Positions 8,169 through 16,116 of a DNA stretch of 64,000 nucleotides are shown piece after piece. The number at the start of each line of letters is the position of its first letter. The first letter of the stretch is position 1. Below the pieces are notes generated by a model that had not been told where the DNA came from, searched no databases, and saw nothing but the letters and a program-made list of their open reading frames with translations. This stretch comes from Streptomyces bicolor (GTDB lineage Bacteria; Actinomycetota; Actinomycetes; Streptomycetales; Streptomycetaceae). The stretch lies in assembly GCF_000719285.1 (NCBI RefSeq), contig NZ_JOFS01000009.1, positions 310,001-374,000 on the forward strand. Reading direction: 5' to 3'. Position numbers and translations under genes: made by a program.

Positions 8169-8983
8169 CGTCTGTAGTCCTCAGCCGTTGATTCGATCAG
8201 GGCCAGGGATGCCGACGGCGACAGCGCGGCGCCCCTGAGCAGATCGTATGCGCGCTGTGCCCGCTTCACCACAGCCGGATCGTCCAACAACGTTCCCGAA
8301 AACGACGTCTCTGTATAGGCGATCGGCGGGGCGTCCTCGAACTCCATGAGCCGAAGGTCCCCGGTCATCGATGCGTGTGCTCCCGTCACGTACGGGATCA
8401 CCATCACCCACACCGTGCGCTCGCGCATCAGTCGCGCGATGCGCTCCAACTGCTCGGCCATCGCCGTAGGGCCGCCCACCGGGACGCGCAGCAAGCTCTC
8501 GTGCAGGATCGCCCAATACTCCGGCCTTGTAGCGTCCTTGAGGATGCCAGCCCGTTCCAGGCGGGCCGTAACCTTCTCCTCGACGTACTCGTCGGTGACG
8601 AACGGGTTGGCCGCGAGAGTGACCGCCTCGGCGTATGCCGCCGTCTGCAACAGACCCGGCACCACCGTGGGCGCGAACTCGCAGATCTTCGTCGCCAGCC
8701 GCTCCAGCTCCACGACCGCCGCGAAGTAATCCGCGTACCGCTTGTCGTTGATGAGCTGCCGCCACGTCCGCTCGAAAAAACCGTCGGTTTGCAGCACCTC
8801 GTCAATCCGCTGGGCGACATCCAATTGCGGCTTTCGAATCGCCTGTTCGAACTGGCCGATATACCCACCGGATACGAAGACCAGCGCCCCCAGTTCCACT
8901 TGGGTCATCCCGGCGTTCTCCCGGCGCCGCTTCAGCTCACTCCCGAAGAACTCCCAAGCCGCCAACCGTGAACCATTGGCCAT
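8150..8983 (-). CDS. XRE family regulator with C-terminal DUF5753
   Basis: A 277-residue protein. Residues 12-70 form an XRE helix-turn-helix (LKRRRENAGMTQVELGALVF, then GYIGQFEQAIRKP). The rest is the DUF5753 domain, with the hallmark EFAPTVVPGLLQTAAYAEAV. I chose the ATG at 8981-8983 because GGAAGGGGG lies seven bases upstream; the longer in-frame extension has no ribosome site. It is followed by its overlapping DUF397 partner and is divergent from two tiny genes starting at 9100. It probably controls its own pair and perhaps those genes. Confidence 0.92.
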   Translation of the reverse strand: MANGSRLAAWEFFGSELKRRRENAGMTQVELGALVFVSGGYIGQFEQAIRKPQLDVAQRIDEVLQTDGFFERTWRQLINDKRYADYFAAVVELERLATKICEFAPTVVPGLLQTAAYAEAVTLAANPFVTDEYVEEKVTARLERAGILKDATRPEYWAILHESLLRVPVGGPTAMAEQLERIARLMRERTVWVMVIPYVTGAHASMTGDLRLMEFEDAPPIAYTETSFSGTLLDDPAVVKRAQRAYDLLRGAALSPSASLALIESTAEDYRRCASTT

Positions 8984-9099
8984 AGTCCAACCCCCTTCCG
9001 CTGCCCGGCACTTGTAGAGCACAGACTCCTGCCGAGTGTAGGCGCCGCAGGTCACGATGGAGATGGAAAGAGTGAAACCCAAATAGGAGGGGAGTTCAC

Positions 9100-9306
9100 G
9101 TGACGGCACGACACTCGGCGCGCTGCGTCGAAGAAGCGGAGGAAGCAGTGAAGGAATTGCGGGCGGTGCTGGAGAAGGCAGGAATTACGCTCCCGACACT
9201 CCGGTTGGACCCGGCGAGTCTTGCGCGTGAAGCCCCTTGCCCGCTCGTGGAATTGGGCCGGTGTTCCGTCGAGACGGCGCAACGGCTCGCGGCGGTGCTG
9301 CGATGA
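9100..9306 (+). CDS. Small hypothetical protein (68 aa)
   Basis: A 68-residue acidic, helical protein (VEEAEEAVKELRAVLEKAGITLP) starting with GTG after a good AGGAGGGG site. Its stop overlaps the next start (ATGA at 9303-9306), making a two-gene unit divergent from the XRE-DUF5753 gene. Tiny proteins of this kind beside XRE/DUF397 pairs are common in Streptomyces. It has no membrane segment or cysteine cluster. I do not recognise a function. Confidence 0.7.
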   Translation: MTARHSARCVEEAEEAVKELRAVLEKAGITLPTLRLDPASLAREAPCPLVELGRCSVETAQRLAAVLR

Positions 9307-9518
9307 AGCCGCCGATCGGATCGTACGTCGTCGACACCCGTGCGGGTCGGATCGGCGTCGTGATGGGGCATGAGGGGCCGTATGTCCAACTGAGACCGTA
9401 CGGCGGCGGCAAAGAGTGGGACGCCGAGCCGGGGGTCGTACGCAACGCCACGCCCGCCGAGCGGCTGCGCGCGGCGACGGCGTACGCCAACGCACGCAGC
9501 CGGGGTGAGATTCCTTGA
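9303..9518 (+). CDS. Small hypothetical protein (71 aa)
   Basis: A 71-residue protein starting at the ATG that overlaps the preceding stop. Its sequence (IGSYVVDTRAGRIGVVMG, then YVQLRPYGGGKEWDAEP) looks like a compact beta-barrel of SH3 or KOW type, which is an inference from glycine and valine spacing. It is coupled to the 68-residue gene and divergent from the XRE regulator. A role in the same regulatory module is likely but unproven. Confidence 0.7.
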   Translation: MKPPIGSYVVDTRAGRIGVVMGHEGPYVQLRPYGGGKEWDAEPGVVRNATPAERLRAATAYANARSRGEIP

Positions 9519-9548
9519 CGTAGCGACGGGCGCATAGGGTGCGGCGGC

Positions 9549-10169
9549 ATGGGCCTGTGGAGATGGAGGAGGAGAGGGGCGAAGGCGTCCCGCCGCTACC
9601 CCGTGCCGCTCACCATGCACCAGCTGTGGATGGTGTCGCTGAGCGCGCCGGTGAGCCGGGACCGGGGCGCCTCGCGCACCACGCTGTACCCGTTCGCGCG
9701 GATCGACGAGGAAGGGGCCCGGCGCTGGTTGGCCGAGCAGTGGGAGATCACCTCGCGTGAGCAGCTGATCGGCCGGCTCGACGGCCTGTCCCGCAGTGGG
9801 TACCGGGCGCGGGCGTACCGGCTCACCGGCGTCGCGCCGCTCGCCTGGGACGCCGCCCTGTACGTCGACATCGCCCGCCGTGGCTTCGCCTGCGGGCTGA
9901 TCGACGAGTCCGACGCCTGGACCGCGCTGAAGAACATCGTGCCGGCGGTGGCGGGGACGTACGGATCGTGGAGCGAGTACGCCGATCACTACCTGCTGGG
10001 CCGGAAGGTGTGGCGGGAGGGGCTGCGGGGCACGGCGGACTCCGGCTTCCCGGCCGCTCAGGAGGTCGCGGACGCACATCTGCGGGCTCTCCTGGACCCG
10101 GCGAACCCCGCCAGCCCCTGGAACATGGCCCCCTGGGACGCCATAAGCCATCCCGACCGCACCCGCTGA
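9549..10169 (+). CDS. DUF1266 domain-containing protein
   Basis: A 206-residue protein with the features of DUF1266: an internal WDAALYVDIARRGFACGLID, then YGSWSEYADHYLLGRKVWR (about residues 140-158) and a C-terminal SPWNMAPWD. An arginine-rich leader (WRWRRRGAKASRR) precedes the domain. There is no signal peptide or membrane helix. The family is widespread but uncharacterised. It lies just before the recO leader and recO, and 30 bases after the small-protein pair. Confidence 0.85.
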   Translation: MGLWRWRRRGAKASRRYPVPLTMHQLWMVSLSAPVSRDRGASRTTLYPFARIDEEGARRWLAEQWEITSREQLIGRLDGLSRSGYRARAYRLTGVAPLAWDAALYVDIARRGFACGLIDESDAWTALKNIVPAVAGTYGSWSEYADHYLLGRKVWREGLRGTADSGFPAAQEVADAHLRALLDPANPASPWNMAPWDAISHPDRTR

Positions 10170-10195
10170 CTCCGCCCGTACGCGAGAATGAACCC

Positions 10196-10261
10196 ATGAG
10201 TCTGTTCCGCGACTACGGCATCGTGCCGCGCACCCAGAAGCCCCGCGGGGGTGCGCGATGA
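10196..10261 (+). CDS. 21-codon ORF duplicating the RecO N-terminus
   Basis: An ATG at 10196 opens a 21-codon frame reading MSLFRDYGIVPRTQKP... and closing with TGA at 10259-10261. The TGA overlaps the recO ATG (ATGA at 10258-10261). The first 45 bases match the first 45 bases of recO at about 39 positions, and most differences are silent. It is therefore a duplicated start of recO that ends early and is in position to be translationally coupled to the real gene. It could act as a leader peptide or be a relic. No ribosome site stronger than GAGAATGAA is seen. Confidence 0.6.
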   Translation: MSLFRDYGIVPRTQKPRGGAR

Positions 10262-11004
10262 GCCTCTTCCGGGACGACGGCATCGTGCTGCGGACCCAGA
10301 AGCTGGGTGAGGCGGACCGGATCATCACCTTGCTCACTCGCGGGCACGGGCGGGTGCGGGCCGTGGCCCGTGGTGTGCGGCGTACGAAGTCCAAGTTCGG
10401 TGCGCGGCTCGAACCCTTCTCCCATGTCGACGTGCAGTTCTTCGCGCGGGGGAGCGAGCTGATCGGGCGGGGGCTGCCGCTGTGCACGCAGAGCGAGACC
10501 ATCGCGCCGTACGGGGGTGGGATCGTGACGGACTACGCGCGGTACACCGCCGGTACGGCCATGCTGGAGACCGCCGAGCGGTTCACCGACCACGAGGGCG
10601 AGCCGGCGGTCCAGCAGTACCTGCTCCTCGTCGGCGCCCTGCGCACGCTCTCCCGCGGCGAGCACGAGCCGCATCTCGTTCTCGACGCGTTCCTGCTCCG
10701 CTCGCTCGCCGTCAACGGCTACGCCCCCAGCTTCAGCGACTGTGCGAAGTGCGGCATGCCCGGACCGAACCGCTTCTTCTCGGTCGCCTCCGGGGGCTCG
10801 GTCTGTGTCGACTGCCGGGTGCCCGGTAGCGTCGTACCGTCGCCGCAGACCCTGGAACTGCTGGGTGCGCTGCTTACGGGAGACTGGGAGACCGCGGACT
10901 CCTGCGAGCCGCGGTACGTGCGGGAGGGCAGCGGATTGGTGTCCGCCTACCTGCACTGGCATCTGGAACGCGGGCTGCGTTCGCTTCGTTACGTAGAGAA
11001 GTAA
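10258..11004 (+). CDS. recO: DNA repair protein RecO
   Basis: A 248-residue RecO. The N-terminal OB-fold begins SLFRDDGIVLRTQKLGEADR and continues HGRVRAVARGVRRTKSKFG. A helical domain and a four-cysteine zinc site (C-x2-C at CAKCG, C-x2-C at CVDCR, about residues 162-185) follow. RecO anneals SSB-coated DNA and helps load RecA in the RecFOR pathway. Length is normal for actinobacteria. The next gene, uppS, follows at 24 bases, an order conserved in Streptomyces. An aborted copy of its 5' end sits immediately upstream. Confidence 0.97.
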   Translation: MSLFRDDGIVLRTQKLGEADRIITLLTRGHGRVRAVARGVRRTKSKFGARLEPFSHVDVQFFARGSELIGRGLPLCTQSETIAPYGGGIVTDYARYTAGTAMLETAERFTDHEGEPAVQQYLLLVGALRTLSRGEHEPHLVLDAFLLRSLAVNGYAPSFSDCAKCGMPGPNRFFSVASGGSVCVDCRVPGSVVPSPQTLELLGALLTGDWETADSCEPRYVREGSGLVSAYLHWHLERGLRSLRYVEK

Positions 11005-11028
11005 GCCGTAAGAGGAGACGAGAAGCAC

Positions 11029-11865
11029 ATGGTCGTAAGCGGGATCCTGGGGCGCCGCCGACGCGAGTACAAGGCGCCGGAACCGCACCCGTCCGGTGCC
11101 CGCCCGCCCAAGATCCCCGGCGAGCTGGTCCCGAAGCACGTGGCGATCGTCATGGACGGGAACGGCCGCTGGGCGAAGGAGCGGGGGCTGCCGCGCACCG
11201 AGGGGCACAAGGTCGGTGCCGAGCGGGTGCTGGACGTGCTGCAGGGCGCGGTCGAGATGGGCGTGGGGGCGATCTCGCTGTACGCCTTCTCCACCGAGAA
11301 CTGGAAGCGGTCGCCGGACGAGGTGCGCTTCCTGATGAACTTCAACCGCGACTTCATCCGCAAGACCCGCGACCAGCTCGACGAGCTGGGGATCCGGGTG
11401 CGCTGGGTCGGCCGGATGCCGAAGCTGTGGAAGTCGGTCGCCAAGGAACTCCAGGTCGCGCAGGAGCAGACCAAGGACAATGACCGGCTGACCCTGTACT
11501 TCTGCATGAACTACGGCGGACGGGCCGAGATCGCGGACGCCGCACAGGCCCTCGCCGAGGATGTGAGGGCGGGGCGGCTGGACCCGTCGAAGGTGAACGA
11601 GAAGACCTTCGCGAAGTACCTCTACTACCCGGACATGCCGGACGTGGACCTCTTCCTGCGCCCGAGCGGCGAGCAGCGCACCTCCAACTACCTTCTCTGG
11701 CAGAGCGCCTACGCCGAGATGGTCTTCCAGGACGTGCTGTGGCCGGACTTCGACCGGCGTGACCTGTGGCGCGCGTGCGTGGAGTTCGCGTCGCGGGACC
11801 GGCGGTTCGGCGGGGCGATCCCCAACGAGGAACTGCTGGCCATGGAGGGCCGTCAGGAGGACTGA
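11029..11865 (+). CDS. uppS: Isoprenyl transferase (undecaprenyl/polyprenyl diphosphate synthase)
   Basis: A 278-residue cis-prenyltransferase. The pyrophosphate and magnesium site [20 protein letters not shown] is at about residues 38-57, and the C-terminal motif [18 protein letters not shown] at about 206-223 supplies the arginines that hold isopentenyl diphosphate. It extends a prenyl diphosphate to the C50-C55 lipid carrier used for peptidoglycan and wall polymers at the membrane face. GAGGAGA lies upstream of the ATG with somewhat long spacing. It probably shares a transcript with recO. Confidence 0.96.
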   Translation: MVVSGILGRRRREYKAPEPHPSGARPPKIPGELVPKHVAIVMDGNGRWAKERGLPRTEGHKVGAERVLDVLQGAVEMGVGAISLYAFSTENWKRSPDEVRFLMNFNRDFIRKTRDQLDELGIRVRWVGRMPKLWKSVAKELQVAQEQTKDNDRLTLYFCMNYGGRAEIADAAQALAEDVRAGRLDPSKVNEKTFAKYLYYPDMPDVDLFLRPSGEQRTSNYLLWQSAYAEMVFQDVLWPDFDRRDLWRACVEFASRDRRFGGAIPNEELLAMEGRQED

Positions 11866-11868
11866 GCG

Positions 11869-12411
11869 GTGCCGGTACGATCCCGCCTCATGGTCATGGA
11901 CATGGGGCGGGACGCCGTACAAGGGGCCGTCGAGCTGGTCTATTCGCCGATGCGTGCGGACCTGATCGCAGGCGTTCGGGTGCGGGAGCGCCGCCGGCAC
12001 CTCCACCTGGTCAGGTGGGGGTTCACGGCGTTGTTCGGGTGGGGCGTGGTGCTGGTGGCGACGGCACGGGACAGCTCTGTAGTGTCGTTCGTGACCGCGG
12101 TGTTCTGCGCCGCCCTGACCTGGTCGATCCCGCACCTCCAGGCCCACCACGCCTGGCGCACGATTTCCTGGCAGGGCGAGTACCGCACGTCCGTGGGCGA
12201 GATGGGGATCACGACCGAGACCGAGCATGTGACGCTCGTCCAGCGCTGGCCCGTGTTCCGCGGCTACCGGGAGACCCGCGACCACCTGGTGCTGCTCAGC
12301 CGGGACCCGAACATCCTGCTCGTGGAGGTCCTGCCCAAGCGCGGCCTGAGCGCCGGGGATGACCTGGACCGTCTGCGGGCCTTGCTCGACGACAACCTGC
12401 CCCGCGTATGA
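11869..12411 (+). CDS. YcxB-like membrane protein
   Basis: A 180-residue protein with two central membrane helices (about residues 49-64, WGFTALFGWGVVLVAT, and 70-87). They are followed by a C-terminal domain with ISWQGEYRTSVGEMGITTET and LVLLSRDPNILLVEVLPKRGL, the layout of YcxB family proteins. The GTG at 11869 is three bases after the uppS stop; ATGs at codons 8 and 10 are alternatives. Its last four bases overlap the next gene. Function unknown. Confidence 0.65.
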   Translation: MPVRSRLMVMDMGRDAVQGAVELVYSPMRADLIAGVRVRERRRHLHLVRWGFTALFGWGVVLVATARDSSVVSFVTAVFCAALTWSIPHLQAHHAWRTISWQGEYRTSVGEMGITTETEHVTLVQRWPVFRGYRETRDHLVLLSRDPNILLVEVLPKRGLSAGDDLDRLRALLDDNLPRV

Positions 12412-12770
12412 CCGCCGCCCAGATCGCCCGTTGCTGTGCGGCGGGCGCGCTGTTCGTGTTCGCCGCGCTGGTCGTGCTGTTCGCCTTCGGCGGCACGGTC
12501 GAGATGGAGGCGTTCCCGGGGCTGCGGGAGAACATGGGCCCGGTGGTCGTCTGGATGTTGGTGTTCGCCCTGCTGCCGACCGCCGGGGCCGTGGCGCTGG
12601 CGGGGCGGCGGTCGCGGATCGGGTGGGTGGCGGCCGGCGCTCTGGCCGTCCTCGTGGCGCTGCGGTTGTGGACGCTGGCGCCGATGCTGCACTGCTGGTC
12701 GTACGACAGCGTGTGGCGGGACGAGGACGGCTCCTACCGCTGTGCGGACCGGGGCGACATGCTGCCCTGA
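12408..12770 (+). CDS. Small integral membrane protein
   Basis: A 120-residue protein with three hydrophobic helices (about residues 9-29, 45-64 and 69-90). It ends in a cysteine-containing polar tail (LHCWSYDSVWRDEDGSYRC) that could sit outside the cell. ATG overlaps the stop of the YcxB-like gene (ATGA). Its stop is three bases from the convergent zur stop. No family is recognised. Confidence 0.65.
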   Translation: MTAAQIARCCAAGALFVFAALVVLFAFGGTVEMEAFPGLRENMGPVVVWMLVFALLPTAGAVALAGRRSRIGWVAAGALAVLVALRLWTLAPMLHCWSYDSVWRDEDGSYRCADRGDMLP

Positions 12771-12773
12771 GGG

Positions 12774-13196
12774 TCAGCTCGCGGCAGCCGCCCGCGCGCA
12801 GTCCGCGCACGTGCCGAAGATCTCCACCGTGTGAGCCACGTTCACATAGCCGTGCTCGGCGGCGATGGCGTCCGCCCACTTCTCCACCGCTGGGCCCTCG
12901 ACCTCGACCGCCTTGCCACAGACGCGGCAGACGAGGTGGTGGTGGTGTTCGCCGGTCGAGCAGCGGCGGTACACCGACTCGCCGTCGGAGGTGCGCAGCA
13001 CATCGACCTCGCCGGCGTCGGCGAGCGACTGGAGGGTGCGGTAGACCGTGGTCAGACCGACCGAGTCGCCCTTGTGCTTGAGCATGTCGTGGAGTTCCTG
13101 CGCGCTGCGGAACTCGTCGACCTCGTCGAGGGCCGCCGCCACGGCTGCCCGCTGCCGGGTCGCGCGGCCCTTCACGGGCGGTCCAGCGGTCGTCAC
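12774..13196 (-). CDS. zur: Zinc uptake regulator, Fur family
   Basis: A 140-residue Fur-type repressor. The winged helix reads LHDMLKHKGDSVGLTTVYRTLQ (residues 35-56). The metal sites are HHHHLVCRVCGKAVEVEG (about 93-110) and a C-terminal FGTCADC. The two C-x2-C pairs form the structural zinc site. Its place directly after znuACB and the absence of iron-type residues argue for Zur. With zinc bound it represses zinc uptake and alternative ribosomal protein genes in Streptomyces. The GTG start follows GAGGAGGAA. A hairpin at 13213-13238 separates it from znuB. Confidence 0.94.
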   Translation of the reverse strand: MTTAGPPVKGRATRQRAAVAAALDEVDEFRSAQELHDMLKHKGDSVGLTTVYRTLQSLADAGEVDVLRTSDGESVYRRCSTGEHHHHLVCRVCGKAVEVEGPAVEKWADAIAAEHGYVNVAHTVEIFGTCADCARAAAAS

Positions 13197-13212
13197 CGGT
13201 TCCTCCTCTGAC

Positions 13213-13238
13213 GGCGCGCCCTACGGCTCAGGCGCGCC
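13213..13238. terminator. Hairpin between znuB and zur
   Basis: GGCGCGCC occurs twice with a 10-base spacer. Because the octamer is self-complementary, the two copies can form an 8-bp stem. It lies between the znuB stop and the zur start and could reduce read-through from znuACB into zur or stabilise the upstream message. There is no U-run. Confidence 0.4.
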
Positions 13239-13286
13239 TCACGTCTGCACTTGCCGGGCCATTGTGCCAGCCCGGACTGTCAGCGG

Positions 13287-14189
13287 TCAGACGCCGACCT
13301 TCCCGCCGGACTCCCTGCTGGCCGGAATCGCGCACTCCGCCGGGTCGCCGGCGGGGTGCGCCGCCGCCAGCGCGCGGGCCCTGCGGCGGGCCAGCGGGGC
13401 CGCCAGCGCCGTCAGCACGATGAACGCGCCGATGGTCAGCAGCACGATGGTCGCGCCGGGCGGGACGTCCTGGTAGTACGAGGTCACGGTACCGCCGATG
13501 GTCACCGTGACGCCGATGGCGACGGCGATCGCGAACGTCGCCGCGAAGCTCCGGCTCAACTGCTGGGCCGCCGCCACCGGGACCACCATCAGCGCGCTGA
13601 CCAGCAGCAGCCCGACCACCCGCATCGCGACGGTCACCGTCACCGCCGCCGTGATCGCCGTCAGCAGGTTCAGGGCGCGCACAGGAAGGCCCGTGACCCT
13701 CGCGAACTCCTCGTCCTGGCTCACCGCGAAGAGCTGGCGGCGCAGACCGAGGGTGACCGACACCACGAAGGCGGCGAGCAGAACGATCGCGGTCACGTCC
13801 GACTCGCTCACCGTCGACAGCGAACCGAACAGGTACGACGTCAGGTTCGCGTTGGAGCCGGTCGGCGCGAGGTTGATGAACATCACGCCGCCGGCCATAC
13901 CGCCGTAGAAGAGCATCGCGAGGGCGATGTCACCGCGGGTGCGGCCGTACCAGCGGATCAGCTCCATCAGGACCGCGCCGAGGACCGACACCAGCGTCGC
14001 CATCCACACCGGGGACCAGGACAACAGGAAGCCGAGGCCTACGCCCGTCATCGCGACATGACCGATTCCGTCGCCCATCAGCGCCTGGCGGCGCTGGACG
14101 AGGTAGATGCCGACCGCCGGGGCCGTGATGCCGACCAGTACCGCGGCCAGCAGCGCCCGCTGCATGAAGTCGTAGTTGAGGAAGTCCAT
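13287..14189 (-). CDS. znuB: Zinc ABC transporter permease
   Basis: A 300-residue ABC-3 family permease with eight or nine hydrophobic helices. It begins MDFLNYDFMQRALLAAVLVG, and VQRRQALMGDGIGHVAMTGVG is the conserved loop that docks on the ATPase. It pairs with the adjacent ATPase (one-base overlap, TGATG) and the zinc-binding lipoprotein to import zinc. The last 25 residues (alanine and arginine rich) are cytoplasmic. Zur control of the whole unit is expected from the sites upstream of znuA. Confidence 0.94.
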   Translation of the reverse strand: MDFLNYDFMQRALLAAVLVGITAPAVGIYLVQRRQALMGDGIGHVAMTGVGLGFLLSWSPVWMATLVSVLGAVLMELIRWYGRTRGDIALAMLFYGGMAGGVMFINLAPTGSNANLTSYLFGSLSTVSESDVTAIVLLAAFVVSVTLGLRRQLFAVSQDEEFARVTGLPVRALNLLTAITAAVTVTVAMRVVGLLLVSALMVVPVAAAQQLSRSFAATFAIAVAIGVTVTIGGTVTSYYQDVPPGATIVLLTIGAFIVLTALAAPLARRRARALAAAHPAGDPAECAIPASRESGGKVGV

Positions 14190-14956
14190 CAGCTCAGCAG
14201 TCCCGTCCGGATCGGTTCGGCGTCGTGAGCCGCGTGCGGGTGTACGTGGTCGTGGCCCGGCAGCGCGTGCTGGCCTACGGCCTTCGGGGGCGGGCCGTCG
14301 TGCAGGACGCAGCCGTCGCGCAGGACGACCGCCCGGTCGATCAGGGGCTCCAGGGGGCCGAGTTCGTGCAGGACGAGGAGGACCGTCGCACCGGCCGCGA
14401 CCTGCTCCCTGAGCGTCCGCGCGAGCACCTCCTGGCTCGCCAGGTCCACGCCCGCCATCGGCTCGTCCATGATCAGCAGTTCGGGGCCGGAGGCCAGGGC
14501 GCGGGCGATGAGCACCCGCTGGTGCTGGCCGCCGGAGAGGGCGTTGACGGAGTCCTTCGCCCGGTCCGCCATGCCGACGAGCTCCAGGGCCTGTCGTACG
14601 GCCGCGTGGTCGGCCTTGCGGAAGACGCCGAAGCGGGTGCGGGACAGGCGGCCGGACGAGACGATCTCCGTCACCGTGGCCGGCACGCCGCCCGCGGCCG
14701 TCGTGCGCTGTGGGACGTACCCCACCCGCGCCCAGTCGCGGAACCGCGCCCGCGGGGTGCCGAACAGCTCGATCTCGCCGGCGCTGACCGGCACCTGGCC
14801 GATGACGCTGCGCACGGCCGTCGACTTGCCGGAGCCGTTGGCGCCGAGCAGCGCGACGACCTCACCGCGGTTCACGGTGAGGTCGATGCCGCGCAGGACG
14901 GGGCGCGAGCCCAACTCGGCGCGTACGCCGCGCAGCGATATGACGGGCTCGGTCAT
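14189..14956 (-). CDS. znuC: Zinc ABC transporter ATP-binding protein
   Basis: A 255-residue ATPase. Walker A is ALLGANGSGKST (about residues 34-45), the signature LSGGQHQRV (about 139-147) and Walker B LLIMDEPMAGVD (about 159-170), with the switch histidine in LLVLHELG. The C-terminus is histidine rich (GHDHVHPHAAHDAEP), which could bind zinc. I chose the ATG at 14954-14956, seven bases after GGAGG; an in-frame ATG lies 12 bases upstream. It overlaps znuB by one base and follows znuA by 20. Confidence 0.95.
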   Translation of the reverse strand: MTEPVISLRGVRAELGSRPVLRGIDLTVNRGEVVALLGANGSGKSTAVRSVIGQVPVSAGEIELFGTPRARFRDWARVGYVPQRTTAAGGVPATVTEIVSSGRLSRTRFGVFRKADHAAVRQALELVGMADRAKDSVNALSGGQHQRVLIARALASGPELLIMDEPMAGVDLASQEVLARTLREQVAAGATVLLVLHELGPLEPLIDRAVVLRDGCVLHDGPPPKAVGQHALPGHDHVHPHAAHDAEPIRTGLLS

Positions 14957-14976
14957 GCCGTCCTCCATGGGGTTGG

Positions 14977-15954
14977 TCACTTGGCTCCCAGAGCCGTCCG
15001 AAGGGCCGTGAGGTTGGCCTCCATGACCCCGAAGTAGTCGTCGCCCTTGGACTTGTCGGTGATGCCCTCGAGCGGGTCGAGGACGTCCGTCTTCAGGCCC
15101 GCGTCGTCGGCGAGGGTCTTCGCGGTCTTGTCGGACACCAGTGTCTCGTAGAAGACGGTGGTGACGCCGTCGGCCTTGGCCTCCTCCTGGAGCTCCTTGA
15201 TCCGGGCCGGGCTGGGCTCGCTCTCCGGGTCGAGACCGGAGATGGCCTCCTGGGTCAGGCCGTAGCGCTCGGCGAGGTAGCCGAAGGCGGCGTGGTTGGT
15301 GAAGAAGACCTTGGTCTTGGTGTTCTTCAGCCCGTCCTCGAACCGCATGTTGAGGTCGTCGAGCTTCTTGACCAGCGCGTCGGTGTTCTTCTTGTAGTCG
15401 GCGGCGTGGTCCGGGTCGGCCTTCTCGAAGGCCGCGCCGACACCCTTGGCGATCTCGGCGTACTTCACGGGGTCGAGCCAGACGTGCGGGTCGAGGGCGT
15501 GCTCCTCCTCCTCGGAGTGGGTCTCCTCGGCGTGCGCCTCCTCGCCCTCGTGCTCGTGGCTGTCCTCCAGGCTGCCGTGGTCCTCCAGCTTGGTGAGCGT
15601 GGCGGCGTCGATCTTCGTCTTGGCGCCGGACTGGGACACGGCCTCGTCGACGGCCGGCTGAAGACCCTTGAGGTAGAGCGCCGCGTCGGACTCCTCGATC
15701 TGCGCCCGCTGCTGCGCGCTGACCTCCAGGTCGTGCGGCTCCTGGCCCGGTTCGGTCAGGCTGGAGACCTTGACGTGGTCGCCGCCGATCTGCTCGGCGA
15801 GGAACTGCATCGGGTAGAACGACGCGACGACGTCGAACTTGTCCGAGTTGCCGGCGGCGGAGCTGTCCGAGGAGCAGGCGGAGAGGGTGCCCAAACCGAG
15901 AGCGGTGACGGCCGCGATGGCAATCCCGGATATGTGATGTCGTCGTACGTTCAT
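14977..15954 (-). CDS. znuA: Zinc ABC transporter substrate-binding lipoprotein
   Basis: A 325-residue cluster A-1 metal-binding protein. The lipoprotein signal ends LGLGTLSAC, so Cys is the lipidated residue. Typical elements are FYPMQFLAEQIGGDHVKV and a histidine/glutamate-rich loop (SHEHEGEEAHAEETHSEEEE, about residues 120-140) that gathers zinc, then DPHVWLDPVKY and FFTNHAAFGYLAERYGL with ligand histidines. I prefer the ATG at 15952-15954 (MNVRR). An ATG three codons earlier lies inside a Zur-box-like sequence. It is the first gene of znuACB-zur. Confidence 0.95.
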   Translation of the reverse strand: MNVRRHHISGIAIAAVTALGLGTLSACSSDSSAAGNSDKFDVVASFYPMQFLAEQIGGDHVKVSSLTEPGQEPHDLEVSAQQRAQIEESDAALYLKGLQPAVDEAVSQSGAKTKIDAATLTKLEDHGSLEDSHEHEGEEAHAEETHSEEEEHALDPHVWLDPVKYAEIAKGVGAAFEKADPDHAADYKKNTDALVKKLDDLNMRFEDGLKNTKTKVFFTNHAAFGYLAERYGLTQEAISGLDPESEPSPARIKELQEEAKADGVTTVFYETLVSDKTAKTLADDAGLKTDVLDPLEGITDKSKGDDYFGVMEANLTALRTALGAK

Positions 15955-15968
15955 GACAGTCATTTTCA
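15954..15968. promoter_or_regulatory. Zur-box-like operator, proximal
   Basis: The 15-mer TGACAGTCATTTTCA agrees with the Zur-box shape (7-1-7, TGaaaAT/ATTTTCA) at 12 of 15 positions by my count from memory of the consensus. It touches the znuA start, where bound Zur would block transcription. Confidence 0.6.
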
Positions 15969-15975
15969 GCCGTAG

Positions 15976-15990
15976 TGGAAACCATTGTCA
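15976..15990. promoter_or_regulatory. Zur-box-like operator, distal
   Basis: TGGAAACCATTGTCA is a second 7-1-7 element whose centre is 22 bases from the first, two turns of the helix, so two Zur dimers could bind one face of the DNA. It matches the remembered consensus at about 11 of 15 positions. It also lies toward the glyS promoter side. Confidence 0.5.
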
Positions 15991-16116
15991 ACAAGCGTGA
16001 GTGGCCGCCCACGGAGTGCTACCGATTTGGTTGAGGGGGATCCCCCGCCGGTACCCTGAAGCATTCGCTGTGAAGCGCCTCGCTTCGTCGCCCGTCGTCG
16101 TAATGAAGAGAGCACC

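Noticed and set aside
14957..16012. Upstream extension of the znuC frame across znuA
   Set aside because: The frame stays open through znuA only because of base composition. The znuC protein begins at 14956 behind GGAGG, and znuA is a clear lipoprotein in another frame.
15991..16116. T-box or other tRNA-sensing leader before glyS
   Set aside because: The leader is only about 120 bases, and no T-box sequence (TGGNACCGCG) or specifier stem is visible.
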